This document shows positions 17,831 through 26,025 of a stretch of DNA of 64,000 nt, one piece after another. The notes under the pieces were generated by a model. That model had not been told where the DNA came from and ran no database searches. It saw only the letters and a list, made by a program, of their open reading frames with translations. A program made the position numbers and the translations under genes. The stretch comes from DASXUG01 sp036504995 (GTDB lineage Bacteria > Pseudomonadota > Gammaproteobacteria > Burkholderiales > Methylophilaceae). How positions within the stretch are numbered: the stretch's first letter is position 1; each line of letters starts with the position of its first letter. The DNA lies in assembly GCA_036504995.1 (NCBI GenBank), contig DASXUG010000009.1, positions 5,607 to 69,606 of the forward strand, given 5' to 3'.

Positions 17831-18253
17831 ATGATCGAAACCATAGCTTCAGCTAAATTAGCGAGAAAAGGTATTAATAAGGGGCAAGTTCAATCTTGGA
17901 GCTATGCATTTCTAGAGGAATGCCGGACATGGTTTTATGTTGATTGTTGGGATGATAGTACGCTTCCTCCAACTAAGTCAGTCATGGTGGGTACACCGCA
18001 AACCCTAAAATCATTGGCTGAACAAAATTTAAAAGGTGTACGGGGTGTATATGTCGTAACACCCCCTCATATTAATATGACAAATGAATGGAAATTTCAG
18101 CCACTAGCGTCAATTTCAGTAGTACCTAATCAGATCAATGAATGCCAAATATTTATATATGAATTGCAAGATGGTACAAGATATGCGGACCTTAGAGTTG
18201 AGGATTTAACTGAGTTACACAGTGCAGAATTATTTTTAAAGATTTATGAATAA
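17831..18253 (+). CDS. Hypothetical protein divergent from an XRE regulator
   Basis: This is a 140-residue protein of unknown family. It is predicted soluble with no signal peptide, mixed alpha/beta, with notable Trp/Cys content early on (SWSYAFLEECRTWFYVDCWDD) and an acidic C-terminus (DLRVEDLTELHSAELFLKIYE). Its promoter lies in the dyad region shared with the XRE gene, so the pair forms a controlled unit. A toxin with an XRE antitoxin is possible but nothing in the sequence proves it. It sits between czcD and the TIGR04255-type operon. Confidence 0.6.
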   Translation: MIETIASAKLARKGINKGQVQSWSYAFLEECRTWFYVDCWDDSTLPPTKSVMVGTPQTLKSLAEQNLKGVRGVYVVTPPHINMTNEWKFQPLASISVVPNQINECQIFIYELQDGTRYADLRVEDLTELHSAELFLKIYE

Positions 18254-18649
18254 CGGTTCAATTTGATGAATTCATTTTTACAAAAGCATCCTTAATTAAA
18301 TCTCTATTGTATTGTTGTACGCTCACGTAAAATAATAGACAGCGAGGCAAAAAGTGCGAGTTTGTAGATATTTCTAGTATTTCAGATAGTTCTAAAACTT
18401 TAGCAATTGTCATGTTGCAAAATTTACTAGCTCAGACCAAGCATCTCAAAATAATAATCTACATACTCATTTACAATAAGCTAGTCACAATTTAATGTGG
18501 AACTAAAAATAGTTGACACATTTTCTTACACATCCTTTAAATTCTTTACCCAATCGAACGAAAATAGTTTTAAAATGTCAATTAATGTGTAAATTAGTTA
18601 AAAATTACAAATAAACTGTAACTCAGGATATAACTATTGGTGCAAAACA
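18254..18649. other. 396-bp AT-rich gap with one candidate promoter
   Basis: I see no credible gene or RNA here. A sigma70-like pair lies near its end: TTGACA at 18513-18518 and TTTAAA at 18536-18541, with 17 bp between. It points toward the gene at 18650, leaving a leader of about 100 nt. The base composition is lower in GC than the metal genes to the left. Confidence 0.5.
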
Positions 18650-19459
18650 ATGAATAGAAATGCTCTCGGAAGGCTCGAAAACGCCCCTTTAGCATATGTG
18701 CTTGCTCAAGTGAGATTGCTTCCTGTGCTTGACTTGGACAAGCACATTCCAGCGATACACTCTGCTCTACGCTCCACTTACCCTAGATACCAAGCAATCC
18801 CACTACCTTTCATTCAAATAAGAAATGAACATGGGGGTGATGTTCCGCAACAGCCTATAAGATATGAGTTCGCGTCAGCTGAGAACACAGAGGGGTTAAT
18901 TCTTCACTCAACCTCTATTGTGTTTCATGTCACCGCTTACACAACTTATGATGCCTTTCAGAAGCAGCTTGAGCATATACTCAGTATTGTCTCTGCTCAA
19001 GTACCTGATATATTTGTTGATCGTGTTGGTTTGCGTTACATTGATTATATTGTTCCTGAAGCACCTCATACACCCGAAGATTACATTTTTGATGAGTTAC
19101 GTTGTATACCTAAGCTGAATTTGCAAGCAACTCCTGATTTTGGGATGACCTTCTCTCAATATCTCATGTCTGAAGGTGCGTTGGTTGTTAGGTACGCTAC
19201 AGGTCGTGGCGCCCCTGCGCTGCCACCAGACTTGATTGATATGTCCCTCGCTCCGTCAAGCATCATGTCACTTGCAGGGAGCGATCATGATCAGACTGGT
19301 GTTTTAGATACAGATCGATTTATTGAGTTTACTGCTAACAATTTGAAGTTAGACGTTAATAAACTGATTACATATTTTGGTGAAATGCACGAAGATTTAT
19401 CTAAAGCTTTCAAATCAATTGTTACTGACGTCGCCCTCGAAATCTGGAACAGAAAGTAA
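18650..19459 (+). CDS. TIGR04255-like family protein
   Basis: This is a 269-residue cytoplasmic protein. The N-terminal pattern NAPLAYVLAQVRLLPV and the central DRVGLRYIDYIVPE match what I recall of the TIGR04255 family, whose biochemical role is unknown and whose occurrence is sporadic. There is no signal peptide, membrane segment or obvious catalytic motif. It is first of three plus-strand genes with short gaps (9 and 23 bp), which suggests one transcript. No strong ribosome site precedes ATG 18650. The family call is from memory of sequence patterns. Confidence 0.65.
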   Translation: MNRNALGRLENAPLAYVLAQVRLLPVLDLDKHIPAIHSALRSTYPRYQAIPLPFIQIRNEHGGDVPQQPIRYEFASAENTEGLILHSTSIVFHVTAYTTYDAFQKQLEHILSIVSAQVPDIFVDRVGLRYIDYIVPEAPHTPEDYIFDELRCIPKLNLQATPDFGMTFSQYLMSEGALVVRYATGRGAPALPPDLIDMSLAPSSIMSLAGSDHDQTGVLDTDRFIEFTANNLKLDVNKLITYFGEMHEDLSKAFKSIVTDVALEIWNRK

Positions 19460-19468
19460 GAGTCTTTT

Positions 19469-20185
19469 ATGTATAACCTTGATTTGCCAATTGGCACTGG
19501 CTACAAATCCGTCAAAGTGGACAATGCCAAAGCTAGTAAAAAAAATCCCGATCAATTCGCCAGCTCCATTAAAAACATTGCAGCGTATGCTTTCGTTGGT
19601 TTTGTTGTTGCTGGCACGGGCGCTTCAACAAACCAGCAAAACTCAAATGCTCGCATGTCTTTACCCTCAAGTCCGCATACTGAGGTCATAAACGCAGAAA
19701 GATCGAGACGTCGAGATGGGGTCACACCATCAAGAAGTATTTTATTCATCAAATCCGCTTTTGGCATGACAATGATTCAACTTGCTCAAGCTCTACAAGT
19801 TGAAAGACAAACTATTTACCAGTGGCTAGATGACAGTCAAATAGTCTCCATGCAGTCTCGAAACAAAGATCGTTTAAGTTTGCTATTTGATTATGCTTCA
19901 CAATGGAATAAATTAAGCTCATTACCTGCCTCTAAAGCTCTGGATACGTTTAACTTTTCAGGCTCGACGCTTTTAGACTTATTGTCTAGCGAAGCCTTAA
20001 ATAATCGCTTAATTTTAGATTGCATGCAGTCACTTTCTGTTGAGTTGAATTCAAAACAACTTGCTAGAAGATCTACATCCATTTCTCAGAAACTTAAAGA
20101 TAGAGGATTTTCTCCACCTCCTGACAGCGTCCTCATCTCTAATACTGGATTCAATGCCGATTCAGTAGCAGGGCTATTTGAATGA
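19469..20185 (+). CDS. Predicted membrane-anchored HTH protein of the three-gene cargo operon
   Basis: This is a 238-residue protein of unknown family. Residues ~33-50 (NIAAYAFVGFVVAGTGA) form a short hydrophobic segment that could span the membrane. Residues ~90-115 (FGMTMIQLAQALQVERQTIYQW) read as a helix-turn-helix of the XRE or transposase type. The C-terminal half is helical and Ser/Leu-rich. It starts 9 bp after the TIGR04255-like gene. A membrane anchor together with a DNA-binding-like motif would be unusual; the hydrophobic stretch may instead be a buried helix. Confidence 0.6.
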   Translation: MYNLDLPIGTGYKSVKVDNAKASKKNPDQFASSIKNIAAYAFVGFVVAGTGASTNQQNSNARMSLPSSPHTEVINAERSRRRDGVTPSRSILFIKSAFGMTMIQLAQALQVERQTIYQWLDDSQIVSMQSRNKDRLSLLFDYASQWNKLSSLPASKALDTFNFSGSTLLDLLSSEALNNRLILDCMQSLSVELNSKQLARRSTSISQKLKDRGFSPPPDSVLISNTGFNADSVAGLFE

Positions 20186-20208
20186 CATTTATACATCAGT
20201 GAGCCAAT

Positions 20209-21090
20209 GTGACATTCAAATCACGAGTTTATAGTTTTTTTAAATCAATAAAATCAAAATACTTAAACTCGTCTTTTGATGGTGACTTAACAATATCCCA
20301 AATTAATGATCATTACTGGTTACAAGGGAGTGTATTCGATAGATCTACACATCGCGCATTAGAAAAACAGTTAAAATTTAAAATTGAAGATACTGATGTA
20401 TGTATTCTAATCACACAATCTTGCAATATCGTGTGTGACGATTTTGAAAAAGAACCATACGTTGAAGTTCTAGTTGCAAACAAACTATCCTCCAATGTTG
20501 ATGGCAATTTCACCTCAAGCAAGAGTCCTCGCCAACTCCACTTTTATATGGAAATTGACAATGAAAAACATGCTTACGAAGTGTATGCCAAGAATAAATT
20601 TAATCTCCCCCGCCAGTTATTAGCTCAACTACAGCCTTCAAGCTCAATCAAGCTGGTGGACATAAAAGTAATGATTGCTTGGATTGTAGCGAGATATGAC
20701 CGAACCGCCTTCCCAGATTCGTTTAATGAGCGAATTGGAAGTGCCGATAAAGATGCACTTAGGAAGTCATTCACTAAGCTGTCAGATGTAAGTTGTGTAT
20801 ATATAGCGCTAAACAGTTGGGATGAACTCAACAATACCGACACTTATGAGGCTCATTTGGTTTTTATAATGCCATGCGATATTTTCGACCAGCCTGAGAA
20901 AAGAATTGCAGTTACGACTCACTCCACCAAAATAGAATCAATTTTAAACTCATGTAATGGTATTAGTGCTTCATCGGAATTAGTGTCTGAGGCCGACTTT
21001 ACTCTTCACGATGCTCGTCAAATGAAGCGTTGGGATGATTACACCTATCTAAGCCATAGAAATCCCAACCACTCAATTTCCAAACTTTAA
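20209..21090 (+). CDS. Hypothetical protein, third gene of the cargo operon
   Basis: This is a 293-residue protein, starting at GTG 20209 because no in-frame ATG is available near the front. After a basic N-terminus comes a conserved-looking core, ICILITQSC-type (residues ~62-70: VCILITQSCNIVCDD) followed by EPYVEVLVA. The middle has AWIVARYDRTAFPDSFNERI, resembling arm-like DNA- or nucleic-acid-handling segments, though I cannot name a fold. No membrane segment is seen. It ends convergent with the recombinase operon, 109 bp away. The function is unknown; context suggests island cargo such as defence. Confidence 0.6.
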   Translation: MTFKSRVYSFFKSIKSKYLNSSFDGDLTISQINDHYWLQGSVFDRSTHRALEKQLKFKIEDTDVCILITQSCNIVCDDFEKEPYVEVLVANKLSSNVDGNFTSSKSPRQLHFYMEIDNEKHAYEVYAKNKFNLPRQLLAQLQPSSSIKLVDIKVMIAWIVARYDRTAFPDSFNERIGSADKDALRKSFTKLSDVSCVYIALNSWDELNNTDTYEAHLVFIMPCDIFDQPEKRIAVTTHSTKIESILNSCNGISASSELVSEADFTLHDARQMKRWDDYTYLSHRNPNHSISKL

Positions 21091-21199
21091 TAATCTTCAC
21101 GCACTTTGTAGGGTCAAAGTTAGTAATATAGCAGCCCCATCATTCTTGGATTTACAAAACTCTATTACAAATGATCAACAAAATTAGTGAGTTGTAAGA

Positions 21200-21682
21200 T
21201 TATTTCTTTAACTTAATTGAAGCGATCACGCTTCCCTTGTGTTGTTCCAATAACTTTCTTAAAGCATCATTTTCAGATCGGATTTTTTCTAGCTCTAATT
21301 GATTGTTTTGTAACTCAAGTTCCGTAATAATATGATGGTCTTGTAATGCGAGATATCGGGCTTTCCAATCTTCGGCTCGTTCAGCATAAGTTCTTCTAAC
21401 GCGCATTCGCCCAATAACTTCTTTGCTCTTAAGTCCCACTATCCAATTAGCAATAAATTTTTTTAAGTCGGAATGCTGTGACTTGTAAATGGTTGTCTCA
21501 CTAACTTCGGCTCGTCTATAAAGCTCTGCTTGAGTCACGGCACCACCATTATGTGGATAGATGCCAGCATTAGCATTCATCTCACTAACTATTAACTCAA
21601 TTGCCGCTCTAATCTTCTCGGCGGTCCGGTCAATTTTCTTTGCGCCGCGAGCTTCAGCCGCCTTCAAATGCTTTTCAGTCAT
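21200..21682 (-). CDS. Small HTH/coiled-coil protein of the recombinase operon (TnpC/GmtX-like)
   Basis: This is a 160-residue protein, last in the recombinase operon. Residues ~48-75 (AVTQAELYRRAEVSETTIYKS) form a TetR-like helix-turn-helix. Residues ~115-147 (ITELELQNNQLELEKIRSEN) are a coiled coil. Size, position and coiled coil match the small accessory protein of Tn554 (TnpC) and GmtX of gamma-mobile-trio elements, though I cannot show homology by eye. The ATG overlaps the stop of the upstream recombinase by one base, so translation is coupled. It probably assists or orients recombination. Confidence 0.65.
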   Translation of the reverse strand: MTEKHLKAAEARGAKKIDRTAEKIRAAIELIVSEMNANAGIYPHNGGAVTQAELYRRAEVSETTIYKSQHSDLKKFIANWIVGLKSKEVIGRMRVRRTYAERAEDWKARYLALQDHHIITELELQNNQLELEKIRSENDALRKLLEQHKGSVIASIKLKK

Positions 21683-23889
21683 TAATTAACTCCTGCCAAT
21701 GCTTTAGAAATCCAAGTGTTGTCAATCCACTTTTGCTTTATATCTTCAAATCGATATAAATTTTGATGAATCTCTTTACTAATGTTGGAGCAAAGCATTA
21801 AGTCATTTTCTAAGGTTGCTTTTTCAAAAACTTCAATCAGTTTCTGAAGGATCAATTCAACATCTCGACGAATTGTTTGATCTTCTAGCCTATGTGAACA
21901 TAAAACCTGACAGCTAGAAGGATCTGGTCGACCCTTGGCACCATTACATGGGCCAGTTTCTCCAGGAAGTTTCGTACATATTGAACCATTAGCCACAACA
22001 GTGAAAGACGTACCATTAAGCGTCATTAAGCTTGCTAATTCAAAAGAACTATTTGCACCCCATTCCTTACCAGTGCGATGGATATGAAGTTTATGACTTT
22101 CAATAGATCCTGCAATCATCGGTGCTGCTGGGCCGCCATATCCTCCAAATGGAAGAGGGTTGTTTGAATTTTCTGCATTTACAATATCTTCAATTACTTC
22201 TTTGCATTTCATTACACGCAACTCTCTGGTAATTTTTTCAATTTCAAGCCTTAGGTCGCTGTCTGTGAGAATATAGTGCAGGGTCATTTCTATGTCTTTG
22301 TGACCAAATACTCGCTGAAGCACTATTGGTGCACTTACCAGTGCCAGGCCACAAAGCCTTGCTATTGTTTTGCGAAAGCGATGAGGATGTATTGATTTTC
22401 CAGCTGGCTTGGGAGTCATGCCTAGATCTTTTGCGTAAATCATCATACTATGTCTAATTGAATCTGAGTCTGGCACTAAGTCTGAACCATTTCCACCTTT
22501 ACCTAAACTCCCCCAAAGATAGGTCGAGCTTGATTTTTGATCATTATTGAATGTACCAAATTGCTCGTTCTCAAATTTTTCAAAGCGTTCTAAGGCATCC
22601 AAGAGCATAGCCTGTTGACCTATTGCACGAACAGCAACCTCAGGCAATACCCACGCACGTTCCTCTCCTGCAATGCGCCTAATTAATTTAAAAGTCCTAC
22701 CATTAACGTAATGCTTACTGTTTTTGTCTACTTCTACACAGTCTCGCGTCAGGCTTAAGACCTCGCCAATTCGTGCTCCCATGCTCAGCATTACTACAAA
22801 TAAGTTGGCACTTTGGCACATGGTACATAGCTTATGAAATCTTTCCATTGTATTCGGTAGCCAATCAGTTTCATCATCACTGGAAATTGTCTGACTACCA
22901 AGTGGAGGTATACTAACCGGAGGCACCCCTATAAGTTTTCCGTTCCTATCAAACCATTTGTTACTTTCACACCAATTCGCTAGCAGTATTCTGCGCTTCT
23001 TTTTAAAATCATTATTTGTACTTTCCGATAATTTGTACTTGAGGTAATCAAGTCCGCTGAAAATTTCTGGTAAGGATTCACATAATTTAATGAAGTTTGG
23101 AAATACATCTAGAATCAACCATAATGATTTTTCACCCATTTCAGCAACATAGTCGTCTGGTAATGGCGGATAGGGAGTGGATTTGTATTCTGGATTTATG
23201 CTTGCCAGTTCACCTTTAACTTGAGTTGTAGTTCCCGTAATTTTTGAATTAGTTGTGGCATCACTCCAAAGTCCAAGGTCTTTAAGTTTCATCAAGCGGT
23301 GTTTTTCATCGTAAATTCTTTTTTCAAAATATTTACTATGCTGAGAGAGTTTTCTCCAATCATTTTCAGTGATTGCCTCAATGAAACCTGGAGAAATATC
23401 TTCATTTTCATCGATACGATGCAGAATTCCGACGCTGATTATTTTGGCTAAAAGCTTTAATCCTGTTGTTATTGTTTGCGGTGAAAGTGGTTGGCCTTTT
23501 ATTCTTCCGCTACCTGCCGGTCCCAAACGACATACAAGCGCCCATCTAGTCATCCAAAGGACAGCGTCATCAATGATGGATGTAACTCTAACGCTATCTT
23601 TTTGAGTTATTGAATCATTTGTGTCTGGCTGAACATGAATATCCCTTAAAATTTCTTGAGGTAATTGACCAATGATTATATTTTTAATATTGATAAATGA
23701 TGATTTATTTTTATCAATGTAATCCGGAAATTCTCGCCAGCATCCAAACCTATCACCGTGACCGAGCATTGACTGGCACTTCACTGCCTCATCTATTGTT
23801 AAATTTTGTATATCCTCAATGGGGAATAGTTTTTTTGCCTCAGCAAATATTATGTCGGGGGTATTGCCGCCAAAATTAGGGATACTCAT
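21682..23889 (-). CDS. Large tyrosine recombinase, catalytically complete (third in operon)
   Basis: This is a 735-residue integrase-family protein. The catalytic residues are visible: Arg373 (MGARIGEVLSL), His503/Arg506 (HPHRFRKT), His530 and Tyr539 (FGHKDIEMTLHY). The ~350-residue N-terminal part is far longer than in phage integrases. Beyond the tyrosine is a Cys-rich segment (CTKLPGETGPC, SSCQVLCSHR, residues ~640-672) that may bind zinc. It starts 24 bp after the preceding recombinase. It is expected to cut and rejoin DNA at the element ends together with its two partners. Confidence 0.85.
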   Translation of the reverse strand: MSIPNFGGNTPDIIFAEAKKLFPIEDIQNLTIDEAVKCQSMLGHGDRFGCWREFPDYIDKNKSSFINIKNIIIGQLPQEILRDIHVQPDTNDSITQKDSVRVTSIIDDAVLWMTRWALVCRLGPAGSGRIKGQPLSPQTITTGLKLLAKIISVGILHRIDENEDISPGFIEAITENDWRKLSQHSKYFEKRIYDEKHRLMKLKDLGLWSDATTNSKITGTTTQVKGELASINPEYKSTPYPPLPDDYVAEMGEKSLWLILDVFPNFIKLCESLPEIFSGLDYLKYKLSESTNNDFKKKRRILLANWCESNKWFDRNGKLIGVPPVSIPPLGSQTISSDDETDWLPNTMERFHKLCTMCQSANLFVVMLSMGARIGEVLSLTRDCVEVDKNSKHYVNGRTFKLIRRIAGEERAWVLPEVAVRAIGQQAMLLDALERFEKFENEQFGTFNNDQKSSSTYLWGSLGKGGNGSDLVPDSDSIRHSMMIYAKDLGMTPKPAGKSIHPHRFRKTIARLCGLALVSAPIVLQRVFGHKDIEMTLHYILTDSDLRLEIEKITRELRVMKCKEVIEDIVNAENSNNPLPFGGYGGPAAPMIAGSIESHKLHIHRTGKEWGANSSFELASLMTLNGTSFTVVANGSICTKLPGETGPCNGAKGRPDPSSCQVLCSHRLEDQTIRRDVELILQKLIEVFEKATLENDLMLCSNISKEIHQNLYRFEDIKQKWIDNTWISKALAGVN

Positions 23890-23913
23890 TCAACACTCTC
23901 TATGACAACGTTT

Positions 23914-26025
23914 TTAAAGTCCTGGCACTATGTGCTTTTTTGTACGTATCAATTCTTCCCAATAAACTCTAAGCTCATTGACCTTTTCTTCAGGATAAAG
24001 CATCAAAGCGCTAAGGATATTTTCCATTTCTGCCGGGTACTGTCCTTCAGTCCAAGCTTCCAATGATATATTTTTTTTAATTTCAACGAGCTCTTCAGCT
24101 CGCATTGAAATTCCATCAACTGATTCGGGCAATAACACTGCGTGTATTGGACAAAGCAGACATCTCTGAGTGTTACATAAACGCTGCCCATCTGCTTTAA
24201 AACCGACAGCTAAATGTTTAGGTGGATTTAAAGGATCCTTGCAACCAATACCGAGCCTAGATTTTCGCAATTTTCTATACTCTTCCAATCGGTTAGTTTC
24301 TTCTTCAGTTACTTTGCCTTGTTGTAAAAGCGTAATGAGAATTGGGATATCTAATTTTCCACGATCCAATCCACTCCAAAACGTATTTGTAAACTTTACA
24401 TAAGTGTTATCAATTTCTTCATTTATCAGATTATTATTTGAATATTCAATTGTGGTACTTAATCTGCGGTGACCTAATGCCTTCATTAAGGCCAAAATAT
24501 TTCCACCGCTATTTTGCCAAACCCAATATGAATAAATATCTCGTAAATCGCCAGCCGTAATCATCGATATTTGTTTCTCATTCTCCAACTTTAAGTTTGC
24601 TGTTGAAATTAGATTGTGAAGATAGCTAACATCATTTCCATTAATCGATAGTCTTAAACTAGATTTAACACGAGAAATTGAGTTTGGTTTTCCTGAAAGC
24701 AGATTACCCTTTGAGCTAGCATATATCCATGGAGACTTAACATTTACTTCCAACTCACTTATATATTTAAATAGATTATCAAGATCAGAGATGTTTGCAC
24801 CACTATGCTGTTTTTGTACATACTCCTCTTTGGCTGATTTAAGTTCTAGTTTAATTTGCTCTCTTAATGGTTGATTCCTATTCAACAATAGGTTAATTAC
24901 CTTCCAGGCGCTAAACTGGCTTTTTTTTAAACCAGTATGAATTTGCTCTGAACCGCCACGTGTTTTAATTCCCTTTAGCTCATAGGTTTCATTTTCAAGT
25001 TCATTGGGAGGCTCTAAAATAAATCTACCTGTATCTTTTGGATGTGTTCTTAGGAAGTCTGAGTTTACATTCAGAGAAAAGAGGGTGGTCGCATTCCAGC
25101 CTGTGACTGCAAGGCATAAATGAAATGCTGAGTATGCATCCCATGCGTTAGGGAATATAGTACTTCGTATATCCGCCAAAATAATACCGGACTCGACGGC
25201 ATTGGTCCTATTGATTGATAGAAATTTTTCAATTTCATCTTTATCAGCCAACACTTTTCCATAATGACGCTCTAATTGCTCACTTAAATCAATGAATGAC
25301 AATATTCTATGGTCCTCATCGCTTACTGGAGGATAAATGCCTGATTTTAATGCATCAATATGCTCCCATTTTTTTACGGTTTTCCACCAAGCATCCTTCA
25401 ATATGTGCCGAATCCTAACTATGTGGCTAGGCGAAGGTAGACGTCTATCTGACACTTTATCGGTGGGTCTTACCCAATGTAATTTCCGTTCCCCGAGGGC
25501 CAGCAGAGTTGGATTAACTATGCTGAAGACAAATGTAGAAAATTCCACTTGTCTCATTCCATGGTCGTGTGCCCATCTGCTGTGCATTTCAGTCAGCTGG
25601 CGAACATCCTCTACGCGCTCAATTTCATGACCAGATAAAACTGCACTTTCCTCGACCTCATCAAAAAGATTCCACCACCTACGGAGTGACTTGACGTAAT
25701 TAGTAACAGTTTCCTTTCTTGAAAACTCGGACAGAGCCATAATTGCAGGTAGCAGTTGATATATAAGATTTGGTCTGCCAGAAAACGTCTTAATTGATTT
25801 TTTACTTTTTCCATTTCTTAGGCCATTTTCACCATGTGCGAATACTCTCAAATCGACTTTGTAGGCGTCTGTTGGATGCGAGGTATAGAACTCAAGGGTA
25901 TTATCTTGTTTCGAAGGAATTATCAATGGAGATACAAGATCTAGATTATTTTCATTTTGAGATTTGCTCAATCCATCCAATTCATAGTTTCTAATCAATT
26001 TGATACCTAGCCCAATCCATCCCAC
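23914..26025 (-). CDS. Large tyrosine-recombinase-like protein with degenerate active site (second in operon)
   Basis: This is a 703-residue protein of the same superfamily. The C-terminal box is good: Arg495, His519 and Tyr528 (LGHRRLSTTIEY). Two usual catalytic positions are changed: the first Arg is Asn311 (TGWNATTLFSL), and the His of the HxxR box is Gly492 (TAGDLRD). A Cys cluster (CNTQRCLLCPIHAV) lies near the C-terminus, as in the third protein. It overlaps the first recombinase gene by 19 bp. It may act as a structural or targeting partner instead of a full recombinase. Confidence 0.8.
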   Translation of the reverse strand: MGWIGLGIKLIRNYELDGLSKSQNENNLDLVSPLIIPSKQDNTLEFYTSHPTDAYKVDLRVFAHGENGLRNGKSKKSIKTFSGRPNLIYQLLPAIMALSEFSRKETVTNYVKSLRRWWNLFDEVEESAVLSGHEIERVEDVRQLTEMHSRWAHDHGMRQVEFSTFVFSIVNPTLLALGERKLHWVRPTDKVSDRRLPSPSHIVRIRHILKDAWWKTVKKWEHIDALKSGIYPPVSDEDHRILSFIDLSEQLERHYGKVLADKDEIEKFLSINRTNAVESGIILADIRSTIFPNAWDAYSAFHLCLAVTGWNATTLFSLNVNSDFLRTHPKDTGRFILEPPNELENETYELKGIKTRGGSEQIHTGLKKSQFSAWKVINLLLNRNQPLREQIKLELKSAKEEYVQKQHSGANISDLDNLFKYISELEVNVKSPWIYASSKGNLLSGKPNSISRVKSSLRLSINGNDVSYLHNLISTANLKLENEKQISMITAGDLRDIYSYWVWQNSGGNILALMKALGHRRLSTTIEYSNNNLINEEIDNTYVKFTNTFWSGLDRGKLDIPILITLLQQGKVTEEETNRLEEYRKLRKSRLGIGCKDPLNPPKHLAVGFKADGQRLCNTQRCLLCPIHAVLLPESVDGISMRAEELVEIKKNISLEAWTEGQYPAEMENILSALMLYPEEKVNELRVYWEELIRTKKHIVPGL

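Noticed and set aside
19377..19691. 104-codon open frame overlapping the cargo genes
   Set aside because: It overlaps the ends of two better-supported frames and has low-complexity composition.
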